Positions 29,894 to 39,965 of a DNA stretch of 64,000 nucleotides are shown here, in pieces. The translations under genes and the position numbers were made by a program. The DNA comes from CAWEHU01 sp963808965 (GTDB lineage Bacteria; Pseudomonadota; Alphaproteobacteria; Acetobacterales; Acetobacteraceae): NCBI GenBank assembly GCA_963808965.1, contig CAWEHU010000006.1:62001-126000 (forward strand), in the 5' to 3' direction. The notes beneath the pieces were generated by a model, which saw nothing but the letters and a program-made list of their open reading frames with translations, was not told the DNA's origin and did no database searches. Within the stretch, counting starts at the first letter, position 1. Each line of letters begins with the position of its first letter.

Positions 29894-30817
29894 ATGATCG
29901 TCGTCTTCGGTTCAATCAATCTGGATCTCGTCTTCCCGCTTCCGGCCCTGCCCGGCGCCGGCGATACCGTGCTCGCACGCTCGATGCGCATAGAACCGGG
30001 CGGCAAGGGCGCCAATCAGGCCGTAGCGGCGGCGCGCGATGGAGCGCGGGTGATCATGGCCGGCGCGGTCGGGCGCGACGCTTTTGCAGACGGCGCTCTG
30101 GGCGGGCTGCGCGGTGCGGAGATCGACGTTTCGCGCGTGGCGCAAGTGGACGAGGTCACGGGAGTCGCGGCGATCTGCGTCGATGAGGCCGGGAACAACG
30201 CCATCGCGGTCGGCTCGGGGGCCAACTTGGCCGCGCGGGCGGGGCAGATCGAGGATGCGCTGCTTGGACCCGGGACGATCCTTCTGCTGCAAATGGAAAC
30301 CGAGGCAGAAGAAGTGGCCACGCTGATCCGCCGGGCGCGGGCGCGAGGCGCGTACACCATCCTGAACCTCGCACCCGCCAAGCTTCTGGACCGCGACGCT
30401 CTGCGGGTGGTCGATTTGCTGGTAGCCAACAAGATGGAGGCGGCGTGGCTCGGCACGCATTTGGGCACGGGGGTCAACGCCGCCTCGATCCGGGCCGCGC
30501 TCGGCGTCGACGTCGTGCGCACGATCGGCGGCGAGGGGGCGGAGCTGGCGACCGCCGCCGGACATACGTACATACCTGAGCACCCTATCGTCCCGGTTGA
30601 CACGACTTCGGCCGGCGATTGCTTTGTCGGCGTGCTGGCGGCCGGGCTCGACCGCGGGCTCCCGCTCACCGATGCGCTGCACCGCGCGGCCGTCGGTGCG
30701 GCGGTGTGCTGCACGCGCTGGGGCACCCAGACTAGCCTGCCCTACGCGCGAGAAATCGACGAGGCGATCAAGAGTTACAATTCTTCCAGGCCGGCCAAGG
30801 CAACTCGAGACGAGTGA
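29894..30817 (+). CDS. PfkB-family sugar kinase, ribokinase-like
   Basis: A 307-residue sugar kinase. The N-terminal signature is FGSINLDLVFPLP with EPGGKGANQAVAAAR, and the C-terminal PfkB motif DTTSAGDCFVGVLAAGL contains the catalytic Asp. It phosphorylates a sugar such as ribose or deoxyribose using ATP; the exact sugar is unknown. It is transcribed away from the rhamnonate unit and may share its regulatory region, where ATCGCGAT (29801-29808) is a small palindrome. It converges on the Mrp gene, three bases between stops. Confidence 0.85.
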   Translation: MIVVFGSINLDLVFPLPALPGAGDTVLARSMRIEPGGKGANQAVAAARDGARVIMAGAVGRDAFADGALGGLRGAEIDVSRVAQVDEVTGVAAICVDEAGNNAIAVGSGANLAARAGQIEDALLGPGTILLLQMETEAEEVATLIRRARARGAYTILNLAPAKLLDRDALRVVDLLVANKMEAAWLGTHLGTGVNAASIRAALGVDVVRTIGGEGAELATAAGHTYIPEHPIVPVDTTSAGDCFVGVLAAGLDRGLPLTDALHRAAVGAAVCCTRWGTQTSLPYAREIDEAIKSYNSSRPAKATRDE

Positions 30818-30820
30818 GGT

Positions 30821-31986
30821 TCAGCCGACCACGATGCGCGGTCCGGCAGCCGGGGCCGCCGCCGATCCGACCTTTTCCCAGACCCGCCGGGCGACCGCGG
30901 CGAATGCCGCCGCTGCCGGGCCATCCGGGGCCGCGGCGACGATCGGGGTCCCCGCATCGGAGGCGGCGCGGATGTCGAGCAGAAGCGGCACCTCTCCCAG
31001 GAACTCGGTGCCGAGACGCTGGGATTCCAGCCGTGCTCCGCCGTGGCCGAAAATCTCCGCGCGATGGCCGCAGTTCGGGCAACAAAAGTAACTCATGTTC
31101 TCAACGAGCCCGAGCACCGGCACCCGCACCCGCTCGAACATGCGCACGCCGCGCCTTGCGTCGATCAGGGCGATATCCTGCGGCGTGGAGACGATCACCG
31201 ACCCGGTCAGCGCCACCCGCTGCGCCATCGTGAGCTGCGCATCACCGGTGCCGGGCGGCATGTCCACGAGCAGAATGTCGAGCGCGCCCCACTCGACCTG
31301 ACCCAGCATCTGTTCGAGCGCGCCCATCACCATGGGGCCGCGCCAGATCATCGGCGTCTCTTCCTCCACCAGGAAGCCGATGGACATTGCTTTCAGGCCC
31401 CAGGCCGAGACCGGCATCATCCGGTCTCCCTTCACATCGGGCTTGCGCGCCACCCCGAGCATGCGCGGAAGGCTCGGGCCATAGATGTCGGCGTCCAGCA
31501 ATCCGACCTTTACGCCCTGACGGGCCAGCGCCACCGCGAGATTGACCGCCACCGTCGATTTGCCGACCCCGCCCTTGCCCGAGGCGACCGCGACGATCGC
31601 CCGCACGTCCGGCAGCAAGAGGCCGGGCTTCTGCCCGTGCTCGTCCCCGTGCTGCCGTGACCGTGACCGTGACCGTGACCAGCGCGCGGCGGGGGTGGAC
31701 GCGGCGCGGCCGCCGCACCGGATTTGTGCGCCGTCAGAATGGCGGTGACGTTCATGACCCCCGGCTGATGCGCGAGCACGGCCTCGACCTGCCGGCATAC
31801 CGGCTCCATCGCCGCTGCTTTGGCGCGGTCGGTCAGCAACGCGACCTGGACCAGCCCGCCGCGGACTTCAATGCCTTCCACCAGCCCGGCCGCGACGATA
31901 TCGCGACCGGTCACCGGGTCCGTGACGCCGCGCAGCGCCTCCCGCAGCGCCTCCTGCGTGGGAGCATCTACCGCTGGGTTGGTCAT
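30821..31986 (-). CDS. apbC: Mrp/NBP35-family iron-sulfur carrier ATPase (frameshifted)
   Basis: From ATG 31986 the first 100 residues are a MIP18/DUF59 domain (ALRGVTDPVTGRDIV). A His/Gly linker follows, then a deviant Walker ATPase (VASGKGGVGKSTVAVNLA, LLDADIYGPSLPRMLG, DMPPGTGDAQLT) and CCPNC near the end, which binds a transferable Fe-S cluster. The frame breaks in the His-Gly linker: one base is missing in GGTCACGG-CAGCACGG near 31655. Restoring it gives about 388 residues reading GHGHGHGQHGDEHG. It delivers Fe-S clusters to apo-proteins. Confidence 0.88.
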
Positions 31987-32139
31987 CCGCTTGCAAACCT
32001 TCCGCTCGCTAGTCAATAACGTTGTGGCGTGCCGCCGCCTGGATCGTACCGGGATATGGCGCATGAGCACCGATCCGCCAACGCCCTGCCGGCCCGGCAC
32101 GCGTGATAGGCGGCGCGAGACAGGAGCTATCCACAGTCC

Positions 32140-33339
32140 ATGCCTTGGAACAGCGGCGGCCCGGGTCCGTGGGGTTCGGGCGGAGGCTCGGGCGGAAATG
32201 GCCAGCGCCCTCCCGGCGGCGGCGGTCCGTGGACCCCGGGCGGCGGCGGCCCGAACCAGATGCCCGACCTCGATCAGCTCATCGCGCGGATCCAGGCCTT
32301 CGTGCGGCGCCTGCTGCCCGGTGGCGGAAGAGCCAGCGGGCGCGGCGGGGTCCTGCTGGGGATCGCGCTGGTCGCCGTCTGGCTGGTCAGCGGCTTCTAT
32401 CGGGTGCAGCCGGATGAGCAGGGGGTCGTGTTGCGCTTCGGCGCGTTCAACCGGACCACGCTGCCGGGCCTCAACTACCACCTGCCCTGGCCGGTAGAGA
32501 GCGTGCTGCGTCCGGCCGTGACGCGCATCAACCGAATCGAGATCGGCTATCGCTCCGGAGCCGGGGATTCGCGCGTGCAAGCCGGCCGCGACCAGGGAGG
32601 CCGCGACGTTCTCGAAGAGAGCCTGATGCTCACCGGCGACGAGAACATCATCGACATCGACGTGACGGTGTTCTGGCGCATCCGCGATGCGGTCGCGTAT
32701 CTGTTCAACACACGCCAACCCCCGGTCACGGTGAAGGCGGTCGCGGAGAGCGCCATGCGCGAAGTGATCGGCCGCACACCCATACAGCCCGCCCTCACCG
32801 AGCTGCGTGCGCAGATCGAAACGCAGGTGATGAAAGAGACGCAGTCCATTCTGGACGGCTACGGAGCGGGGGTGGAGATCACTCAGGTGCAGCTCCAGAA
32901 GGTGGACCCGCCCGCCGCGGTGATCGAGAGCTTCCGCGACGTGCAGCGCGCCAACACCGATGCCGAGCGCATGCGCAATGAGGCGGAAGCTTACCGCAAC
33001 GACATCGTCCCGCGCGCTCGCGGCGATGCGGCCCGCATCACGGCGGAGGCGGAGGGCGCGCGGCAGGCGAGCATCGTCGAGGCGACCGGACAGACGCAGC
33101 GCTTCCTGAGCGTGCTCGCGGCCTACAAGGAAGCCAAGGATGTGACGCTGGAGCGCATGTATCTCGAAACGATGCAGGACATCCTGAGCCGCTCGCCCAC
33201 GGTCGTCATGGACGAGAACCTCAAGAACATCGTTCCGTTCCTGCCGCTGAACGACCTCAACCGGCCCGTTCCCGGCCAGGCGCAGCCCGCGACTCCCAGC
33301 CCGCCGGCACCGATACCGCAGGCGAGGAACAGCCGATGA
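32140..33339 (+). CDS. hflK: HflK, FtsH protease modulator
   Basis: A 399-residue SPFH-domain membrane protein. The N-terminal 50 residues are a Gly/Pro-rich cytoplasmic segment, then one transmembrane helix (VLLGIALVAVWLVSGFYRV) and the SPFH/band-7 domain (EQGVVLRFGAFNR, DVTVFWRIRDAVAYLFN). A long coiled coil follows (NTDAERMRNEAEAYRND), then a Pro-rich tail. With HflC it forms a large periplasmic ring around FtsH. The stop overlaps the hflC start as ATGA. Confidence 0.95.
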   Translation: MPWNSGGPGPWGSGGGSGGNGQRPPGGGGPWTPGGGGPNQMPDLDQLIARIQAFVRRLLPGGGRASGRGGVLLGIALVAVWLVSGFYRVQPDEQGVVLRFGAFNRTTLPGLNYHLPWPVESVLRPAVTRINRIEIGYRSGAGDSRVQAGRDQGGRDVLEESLMLTGDENIIDIDVTVFWRIRDAVAYLFNTRQPPVTVKAVAESAMREVIGRTPIQPALTELRAQIETQVMKETQSILDGYGAGVEITQVQLQKVDPPAAVIESFRDVQRANTDAERMRNEAEAYRNDIVPRARGDAARITAEAEGARQASIVEATGQTQRFLSVLAAYKEAKDVTLERMYLETMQDILSRSPTVVMDENLKNIVPFLPLNDLNRPVPGQAQPATPSPPAPIPQARNSR

Positions 33340-34280
33340 ACCGCGCACTCATCCCCGCGATCGCGGTCCTGGTCGTGGCGGTCTTCATCGCGAGCGCAGC
33401 GCTGTTCACGGTCGAGCAGACCGAGCAGGCGCTTATCACGCAATTCGGCAAGCCGGTCCGGGTCATCAATGACCCCGGTCTGCACGCGAAGATACCCCTC
33501 GTGCAGACCGTCTTTGATTTCGACAAGCGGCTGCAGAATTTCGAGATGCCCGGGGAGGAGGTTATTCTCGGCGACCAGCGGCGGCTGATCGTCGACAGCT
33601 TCACGATGTTTCGCATCACCGATCCGCTGCGTTTCTATCAGGCAGTCGGCGCGACCGACGAGGCGCTGCGCGGCCGCCTGGGATCCATAGTCTCAGGCTC
33701 GCTGCGCCGGGTGCTGGGCAACCACTCCCTGCTCGACGTGCTTTCGGCCGATCGAGGGCGGATCATGAACGCCATCCGCGTTCAGGTGAACGAAGAGATG
33801 CGCGGCTTTGGGATCGCCGTCGAAGACGTGCGGATCCGCCGCGCCGATCTGCCCGAAGAGAACACTCAGGCGATCCTGTCCCGAATGCAGTCCGAGCGTG
33901 AGCGGATCGCGCGCCAGGCCCGAGCGGAGGGCGCCGAGGCCTCCGCTCGCATCCGGGCCAACGCCGAGCGGGACCGCACGGTGCTGCTCGCGGAGGCGCG
34001 GGCGCAGGCGGACCGGCTGCGCGGCGAGGGCGAGCAGCAAGCCAGCCGGACTTACGCCCACGCCTATCAGCAAGATCCGTCGTTTTTCTCCGCATGGCGC
34101 ACGCTCCAGGCATACCGGGACACCTTCGCGGCCGGAGGGGCGCGGCTCGTCCTGACCTCGGACAACGATTTCCTGCGCCTGCTCCAGGCCGGACCGTCGA
34201 GCGGAGCCTCGGCCAGCCGCTCGCCCGAGCCGGCCGCCGTCGCGGGAGCTGGGGAAGCACCCGCGACCGCGGGACGATGA
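33336..34280 (+). CDS. hflC: HflC, FtsH protease modulator
   Basis: A 314-residue partner of HflK. One N-terminal transmembrane helix (residues 5-25), the SPFH domain (FTVEQTEQALITQFGKPVRV, RRLIVDSFTMFRITDPLRFY) and a charged coiled coil (RMQSERERIARQARAEGAEA) lead to the conserved SFFSAWRTLQAYRDTF and LVLTSDNDFLRLL. An Ala/Ser/Pro tail ends it. The gene is coupled to hflK by four bases and leads on to degP, a quality-control operon. Confidence 0.95.
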   Translation: MNRALIPAIAVLVVAVFIASAALFTVEQTEQALITQFGKPVRVINDPGLHAKIPLVQTVFDFDKRLQNFEMPGEEVILGDQRRLIVDSFTMFRITDPLRFYQAVGATDEALRGRLGSIVSGSLRRVLGNHSLLDVLSADRGRIMNAIRVQVNEEMRGFGIAVEDVRIRRADLPEENTQAILSRMQSERERIARQARAEGAEASARIRANAERDRTVLLAEARAQADRLRGEGEQQASRTYAHAYQQDPSFFSAWRTLQAYRDTFAAGGARLVLTSDNDFLRLLQAGPSSGASASRSPEPAAVAGAGEAPATAGR

Positions 34281-34440
34281 AATCGAGCAGCCGCGTCCGG
34301 ATTGTCAGGACCGCAACCCTGCCCCATATGCGGCGAACTCGAACGCAAGCCCGCGAAGCCCCGCTCCATACCGTGCCGGATGCTTGCCGCCGGGCGGACT
34401 GCGTGAGCAGTATCTGCCCAATGCCCAGGGAACTCCGCTG

Positions 34441-35991
34441 ATGCGACTTACCTCGACACGTACCGTCCGCGCCGCCGCGCTGGCGTTCTCCGCGCTGCTC
34501 GCGGTGCCGGCCGCCAGCGGCCTTTCCGCCGTTCCGGCCTATGCGCGCGACGTGCCGGACAGCTTCGCCGACTTGGCGGAGAAATTGCAGCCGGCCGTGG
34601 TCAATATCTCGTCCTCCACCTCGGTCCAGGCGCGGGGGGGCTTTTCAGGGCCGGAGATTCCGCTGTTCCCGCCAGGCTCGCCGTTCGAGCAGTTCTTCAA
34701 GGACTTCCTGGACCGCAACCGCCCGGGCGGCCGCCAGGGTCAGCCAACGCCCCAGCAGCCGGCGCCGGAGCGGCGGATGCAAAGTCTCGGTTCGGGCTTC
34801 ATCGTCGACCCGTCCGGTCTCGTCGTGACCAACAATCACGTGATCGAGGGCGCCGACGAAGTGACCGTCACGCTTCAGGACAACACCTCGCTCAAGGCAA
34901 CGATCGTGGGCCGTGACGAGCGGGTCGACGTGGCGTTGCTCAAGGTGAAGTCCGACAAGCCGCTTCCCGCCGTTTCGTTCGGCGACAGCGACAAGGAGCG
35001 CGTGGGCGACTGGGTGCTGGCCATCGGCAACCCGTTCGGACTGGGCGGCTCGGTCACGGCGGGCATCGTCTCGGCGCGCGGCCGCGACATCCGGCAAGGC
35101 CCCTATGACGACTTCCTGCAAACGGACGCCGCGATCAACCGCGGCAACTCGGGCGGGCCGCTGTTCAACATGAACGGCGAGGTGATCGGTATCAACACCG
35201 CGATCTACTCGCCCTCGGGGGGCTCGATCGGCATCGGTTTCGCGATACCCGCCAACATGGCCAAGACGGTCGTCGATCAGTTGCGCGACTTCGGCCACGC
35301 CCGGCGCGGCTGGCTCGGCGTACGCATCCAGCAGGTGACGCCCGACATCGCGGAGAGCCTCGGCTTGCACGATTCGGGCGGTGCGATGGTCGCCGGAGTG
35401 AACGACGGCGGACCGGCGGATCAGGCGAAGATTCGCAACGGTGACATCATTCTCAAGTTCAATGGGCAGGACGTGAAGGAGATGCGCAACCTGCCTCGGA
35501 TCGTGGCCGAGACGCCGATCGGGCAGGAAGTGCCGGTGACAATCTGGCGCGATGGCAAGCAGCAGATCGTGCAGGCGAAGGTCGGTGAACTACCGGAGGA
35601 TCAGCAAGTCGCGGCGGCCACTCCCGGCCCGACGGGAAAGGTGGACAAGCCGACTCCGACCGAAATCTCCGGGCTTGGCTTGCAACTCGCTCCGATCACG
35701 CAAGAGACGCGGGACAAGTACCAGCTCAGCGCAAATCAAAAAGGCGTCCTCGTCACCGACGTTGCCGCGAACAGTCCGGCGGCCGAACGCGGGCTCAAGG
35801 CCGGCGATGTGATCGTGGAAGTAGGATCACCCCCCGAGCCGGTGAACTCCCCTGCCGATGTTCAGCAGCGCGTTGATACGGTCCGCAAGCAGAGCCGGCG
35901 ATCGGTGCTGATGTTGGTCCAGAGCCAGGAAGGATCGCCGCGCTGGGTTCCGCTGAACCTGAGTTCCGACAAGGACCGTCAGCCGGGTTAA
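34441..35991 (+). CDS. degP: Do/DegP-family periplasmic serine protease
   Basis: A 516-residue HtrA protease/chaperone. ATG 34441 starts a signal peptide (to about residue 35, AYARD). The trypsin-like domain carries the triad His in VVTNNHVIEGADEVTV, Asp in RDERVDVALLKV and Ser in INRGNSGGPLFNMNGE. Two PDZ domains follow (HARRGWLGVRIQQVT and GVLVTDVAANSPAAERGLKA). It degrades or refolds damaged envelope proteins. The 160-base gap after hflC holds no gene. Co-transcription with hflKC is likely but not certain. Confidence 0.95.
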   Translation: MRLTSTRTVRAAALAFSALLAVPAASGLSAVPAYARDVPDSFADLAEKLQPAVVNISSSTSVQARGGFSGPEIPLFPPGSPFEQFFKDFLDRNRPGGRQGQPTPQQPAPERRMQSLGSGFIVDPSGLVVTNNHVIEGADEVTVTLQDNTSLKATIVGRDERVDVALLKVKSDKPLPAVSFGDSDKERVGDWVLAIGNPFGLGGSVTAGIVSARGRDIRQGPYDDFLQTDAAINRGNSGGPLFNMNGEVIGINTAIYSPSGGSIGIGFAIPANMAKTVVDQLRDFGHARRGWLGVRIQQVTPDIAESLGLHDSGGAMVAGVNDGGPADQAKIRNGDIILKFNGQDVKEMRNLPRIVAETPIGQEVPVTIWRDGKQQIVQAKVGELPEDQQVAAATPGPTGKVDKPTPTEISGLGLQLAPITQETRDKYQLSANQKGVLVTDVAANSPAAERGLKAGDVIVEVGSPPEPVNSPADVQQRVDTVRKQSRRSVLMLVQSQEGSPRWVPLNLSSDKDRQPG

Positions 35992-36007
35992 CGACGCTTG
36001 CCGACCG

Positions 36008-36031
36008 CCTCCCCTCGCGGGCCGGGGGAGG
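36008..36031. terminator. GC-rich hairpin between convergent genes
   Basis: CCTCCCC (36008-36014) pairs with GGGGAGG (36025-36031) around a 10-base loop, 17 bases after the degP stop and just beyond the flavoprotein stop at 36042. It has no T-run. It resembles the palindromic element in murD (CCTCCCC...GGGGAGG core), so it may be a degenerate copy of the same repeat family serving as a terminator. Confidence 0.4.
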
Positions 36032-36041
36032 GGGATCGGGA

Positions 36042-36988
36042 CTAACCCTGCCCGCCGCGGCGCACGGTAGCGCCAAGCTGGCGTTGATGTCGGTGGCGGC
36101 GATGGCGGCCTGTCCCATCGCCACGCTGATTTGCGATAGTCCCTGCACGACGTCGCCGGCGGCGTAGACTCCGGGAACCGACGTGCGCTGGTGCGGATCG
36201 ACGAGAAGCGCCCCGTCTTCGTCCACGTCCGCCCCCAGATCCGTCGCCAGTGTGGAATGGATGCGCGAGCCGAGAGCGGTATAGAGCGTGTCGAACCGAT
36301 GCTTCCCACCACTCCGCATGTGCCACGCAGCAATCCTGTCGCCCTCGACCACCAACTCCGCGACGGGTTCGTCCAAGACGCGGATTCCGGCCGAGGTCAG
36401 CGTTTCCTGCTCCTCCGGAGAAATGTCGAGCCCGCGTCCGAGTGTAAGAATGGTGAGATCGGCGGTGTATCCGCGCAGCAGCAGGGCTTCCTGCACCCTG
36501 CACTTGCCATACCCGATAAGCGCGACCTTCTGATCGACGACCTCGTACGCGTCGCAGATCGGGCAATGCCGGACGAGACCGCGCCGGATCGCGTTCTCCA
36601 CGCCGGGAAGCTCCGGTTCGATGTCCTCCGCCCCCGTCGCCAGCAGCACCCGCCTGGTCCGGATGCGGTGTTCCCCGGAGATCGCCAGAAACTCCCCCTC
36701 CTCAAGCCTCTCCAGCCGATCCACTCTCCCCGGCTTCAGGACGGCTCCGTACCGCTCGGCCTGGGAGCGCATGCGCCGCAGCAGCTCCGGACCGGCAATG
36801 CCGTCCGGAAACCCCGGATGATTATGAGAGAGCGGGATGAGGGAGGCTCGGCCGGGCCCTCCATCGAGGACCCAGGCATCGCGGCGGAAGCGGGCTAAGT
36901 AAATGGCCGCGCTCAAACCAGCGGGTCCCGCGCCCACAACCAGGCAATCGAGCACCGGCGTTACCTGATCTGCTTCGGGCTCATTCAC
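36042..36988 (-). CDS. thioredoxin-reductase-like FAD/NAD(P) oxidoreductase (frameshifted at the C-terminus)
   Basis: About 315 residues. The FAD motif VVGAGPAGLSAAIYLARF, a central CPICDAYEV (the redox CxxC of thioredoxin reductases), the region VALIGYGKCRVQEALLL and the second FAD motif SVPGVYAAGDVVQGLSQISVA are present. In the sequence as given the frame overruns into degP. Adding one base in ATCAA(C)CGCC near 36089 gives the natural end TDINRQLGATVRRGGQG and stop at 36042. The substrate could be a thioredoxin or another disulfide protein. The NAD(P) glycine motif is unusual (GYGKCR), so cofactor use is uncertain. Confidence 0.8.
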
Positions 36989-37041
36989 CGCCCGCCAACG
37001 CCGGCCTCCGGGCTACGTTCCCGCGAATTCGCGGATCGCTC

Positions 37042-39964
37042 CTACTGCGTGTGATCCGCCAGCCATCTAGCGACGCCGGAGAGTTCCGGCACGCTACGGA
37101 GCGATGAGAGTGGCCCAGTCAGATGCAATCCAATCTCCGGCCCTTCAGCGATCGCCGGGCGGATGGCGGCGCTCAGATCAAGAGAGCCGGTGGGAAGCGC
37201 CAGCGTGCCGGCAAAAGCTGCTTGGCCCGTGCCCGCCGAGAGGCGTCCCTGACGCAGGCTGATGCTGCCGCTTGCCGCGGACGCATCGAGGTCGAGCCGA
37301 TCGAAAGCGGTCGTGCCGCTTGACAGCGCGTCACGCAACGCGGCCTCGATCACGGGGAAGTCGCCCGTTTCCGCGTGCCCGACCGTCTCTTGAACCTTCG
37401 CCAGATCGAATCCGATGAGCGTGCCTTCACTGACGGTCAGGCGCCCGCCGCCTGCCAACGTCGCGAGCAGCGCCGCCGGACTGTAACCGGATGCCGTCAG
37501 CCTGAGACTTCCCTCTGCCCGGCCGTTCTTGAGATCCAGGGGCAAATCGAACAGGGGACCGGCGATAATCGCGTCCTTCAGCGAAGCGTCGACCACCAAT
37601 GCCGGCGGGCTCGCTTCACTATCCACGGCCAGAGAACCGGAGAGCGCGCCGCCATCCGTCCGCGCGGTCAGGCGCTCGATCCGCAGCACGCCTGCCGACA
37701 CGCTGACATCGCAGGCGAGGTTTTGCAGCGCGGGCATCAATCCGGCCAGTACCTCTCCCGCCTCGATTCGCAGCGATGCTTCCCAGCCGTGCAGCGCGGC
37801 AAACGGCAACGGGTCGGTCGCCTGCGGATCCGGCAGGGGGATGGGCAGTGTTTCGGCGGTGATTCGGCCGGCAATCCGGGGGATCGCTCCGGCACCCTCG
37901 ATCGAAATGCCGCCGCCCGCGTGCAGCGCCCCAGCGCGCAGATCGAAGCTATCCACGGCGAGCCGGTCCGGGCTGCCCCGGACCTGTGCCACCGCTGACA
38001 ATGATCCTTCGCCGAGCCAGGCAGCATTGTCCGGCGTCGTCCCCGGCCCGAACAGACCGAGCATCGCGAGGAGCCGCCGAGCTCCGGGATGGCGGAGAGT
38101 GAGCGAGCCGCTCCAGTTTGCGCTCTCGAGATCGAGGGTTGGCTGGGCCTCCAGACGGGCATCGGCCAGATCAAGCCCGAGCCTCAACGCGAGCGAATTC
38201 GGTGGGCCGGACCCGGTTATCTCGAGGGCACCGGGTCCGCGCCACAGGGCCGGTGTTCCCCGCCAGCGCGCCGGGACGAGGTCGGCGAAGAGGCTGGCGT
38301 CCGTGGTCGCCAGATTCAGCTTTCCGTCGGCAAGGCGTCCATCTTCGCCGATCACGCCCGAAGCGCCGACGTGGACGTTTCGGAGCGTCCCATCCAACCG
38401 GTGAAGCAGCACGCGCCCGTTTTGGGCTTCGGCATCGATAGCCAAGTTGGCGATCGTCTCGCTTCGCAAGGATGCTCGTTTCGCCGCCAAGCGGAGATGG
38501 GCATCCAAACCTAGATTTTTCGGCAAATCGGTGATCGGAGGTATGGCGGAGGGAAGCCAGGGGTCGAGCTCGACTTGGTCGAAGGTCAGATCGGCCCCGA
38601 TCGCCGGAATCGCGCCGTTGCGAACCGCCAAAACTCCGGCGACCGAGGAGCGGTCCACCTCGCCCCGCAGCTTGTCGAGCCCGACTTCATCAGAGGTCGC
38701 GATGACATGCGCGCTGAGCGCAGCATGGTGCAACACGCCGGGCGGCAACGAAGGGCCGGGCCTCGGCAGCGTCGCAGCCTGCAACCAATCGAGTGTTCCG
38801 TGCAGATCGGGAGCCTCAAGCGTCGCGTCGCCCTCGAAACGCGGGGCGCCGGTGCTTCCCGTGATCGCGCCGGTGAGGCGCAGCGATGCGTCTCCGGGCA
38901 GGATGGCGGAGACCTCCCGCACCGTGGCGGCCTCACGGGTCAGGTCGAAGGCGGCACGAAGCCTGCGCAGCGTTCCCCCCGCCAGCCGCCCGGCCTCCGC
39001 GGAGAGATCGAGCCCGATCGGCACGGTCCCCGCCGTCCCGCGCAGCAACACCGGCAGCCAAGCATCGAGATCGAGCCGGCTCGCGGCGAGAGCCAGATCC
39101 AGCCGCTCGACCGGGCTGACCCGGAAGGCGAGCGCTCCCTGGGCCGGCGAGCCGGCGATTTCGAGCAGCAGGTCGTCCGCGGCAACCAGCCCGGAGGCGG
39201 CTGTCAATCGTCCTTCCGCCCGGAACGGTACCTGAAGGAGCGGGGATGAGTTGCGAGAGGTCCGGTCCGCGAGCGGCGATCCGCCCAGTCATCGAGTTGT
39301 CACCCGCAAGCTGGCCGGAGAAAGTCGCGCCGAAACCTGAAACCACGCCTTGTCCGTCTATCGCGACATCGAGGCCGACCGACCCGTCCGGTCCCGGACT
39401 GGTCAGCCGCACCGTGAAGCGCCCCTCCCGGCCGAAGAGTCGCGCCAAACCCGCAGCCGAGAAAGCCCCCGTTTCGGCGCTCGCGAGCGAGCCGCTGATC
39501 CCGGTTAGGACGACGTCGCCGACGGTCAGCGTCCCGTCCTCCATCCGCGCGGAAAAGGATGTGATCCATGAGGGCCGGGCCGTAAGCGCGTCCGCGGGCA
39601 GCGGCCAGGGGAGGCGGAGTGCCGGTTGGCGCAGAACCAACTCACGGGCTTCGATATGGCCAAAAAACAGCGGTGCCAGCGCGACCCGCAGCCGCATCGC
39701 ATGGACGGTGAATGATCCGCCCCCGGGCGCTGACGCATCGCCGACGCTGACTCGGGCAGCGGTCAGGACGGGGTCGGGCAGGAGCGACAGGCTGATCGGG
39801 CCGTCGATCGTGACTGGCCGCCCGAGAGTGGAGGAGGCAAAGTCCTCGAGATTGGTCCGATACCAATTCCAGTCCAGCGCCGAAGGGAGCAGCCAAACCG
39901 CCGCGGCTGCCACGAGCAGCAGGGCGCCGAGGAGACAAGCCAGGACGAGGCGCGCGGCCCGCAC
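37042..39964 (-). CDS. AsmA-family envelope protein (frameshifted)
   Basis: A protein of about 973 residues. It starts at GTG 39964, one base beyond the oplA stop, and has an N-terminal transmembrane helix (LVLACLLGALLLVAAAAVWLL). The AsmA opening follows: LDWNWYRTNLEDFASSTLGRPVTI with a long beta-rich domain and the C-terminal AsmA_2 region. AsmA-like proteins bridge the periplasm and are thought to move phospholipids to the outer membrane. The frame breaks near 39228; reading CAGTACC for CAGGTACC rejoins the two parts as LIPAPSVPFRAEGRLTAA. One extra base accounts for the length. Confidence 0.85.
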
Positions 39965-39965
39965 G

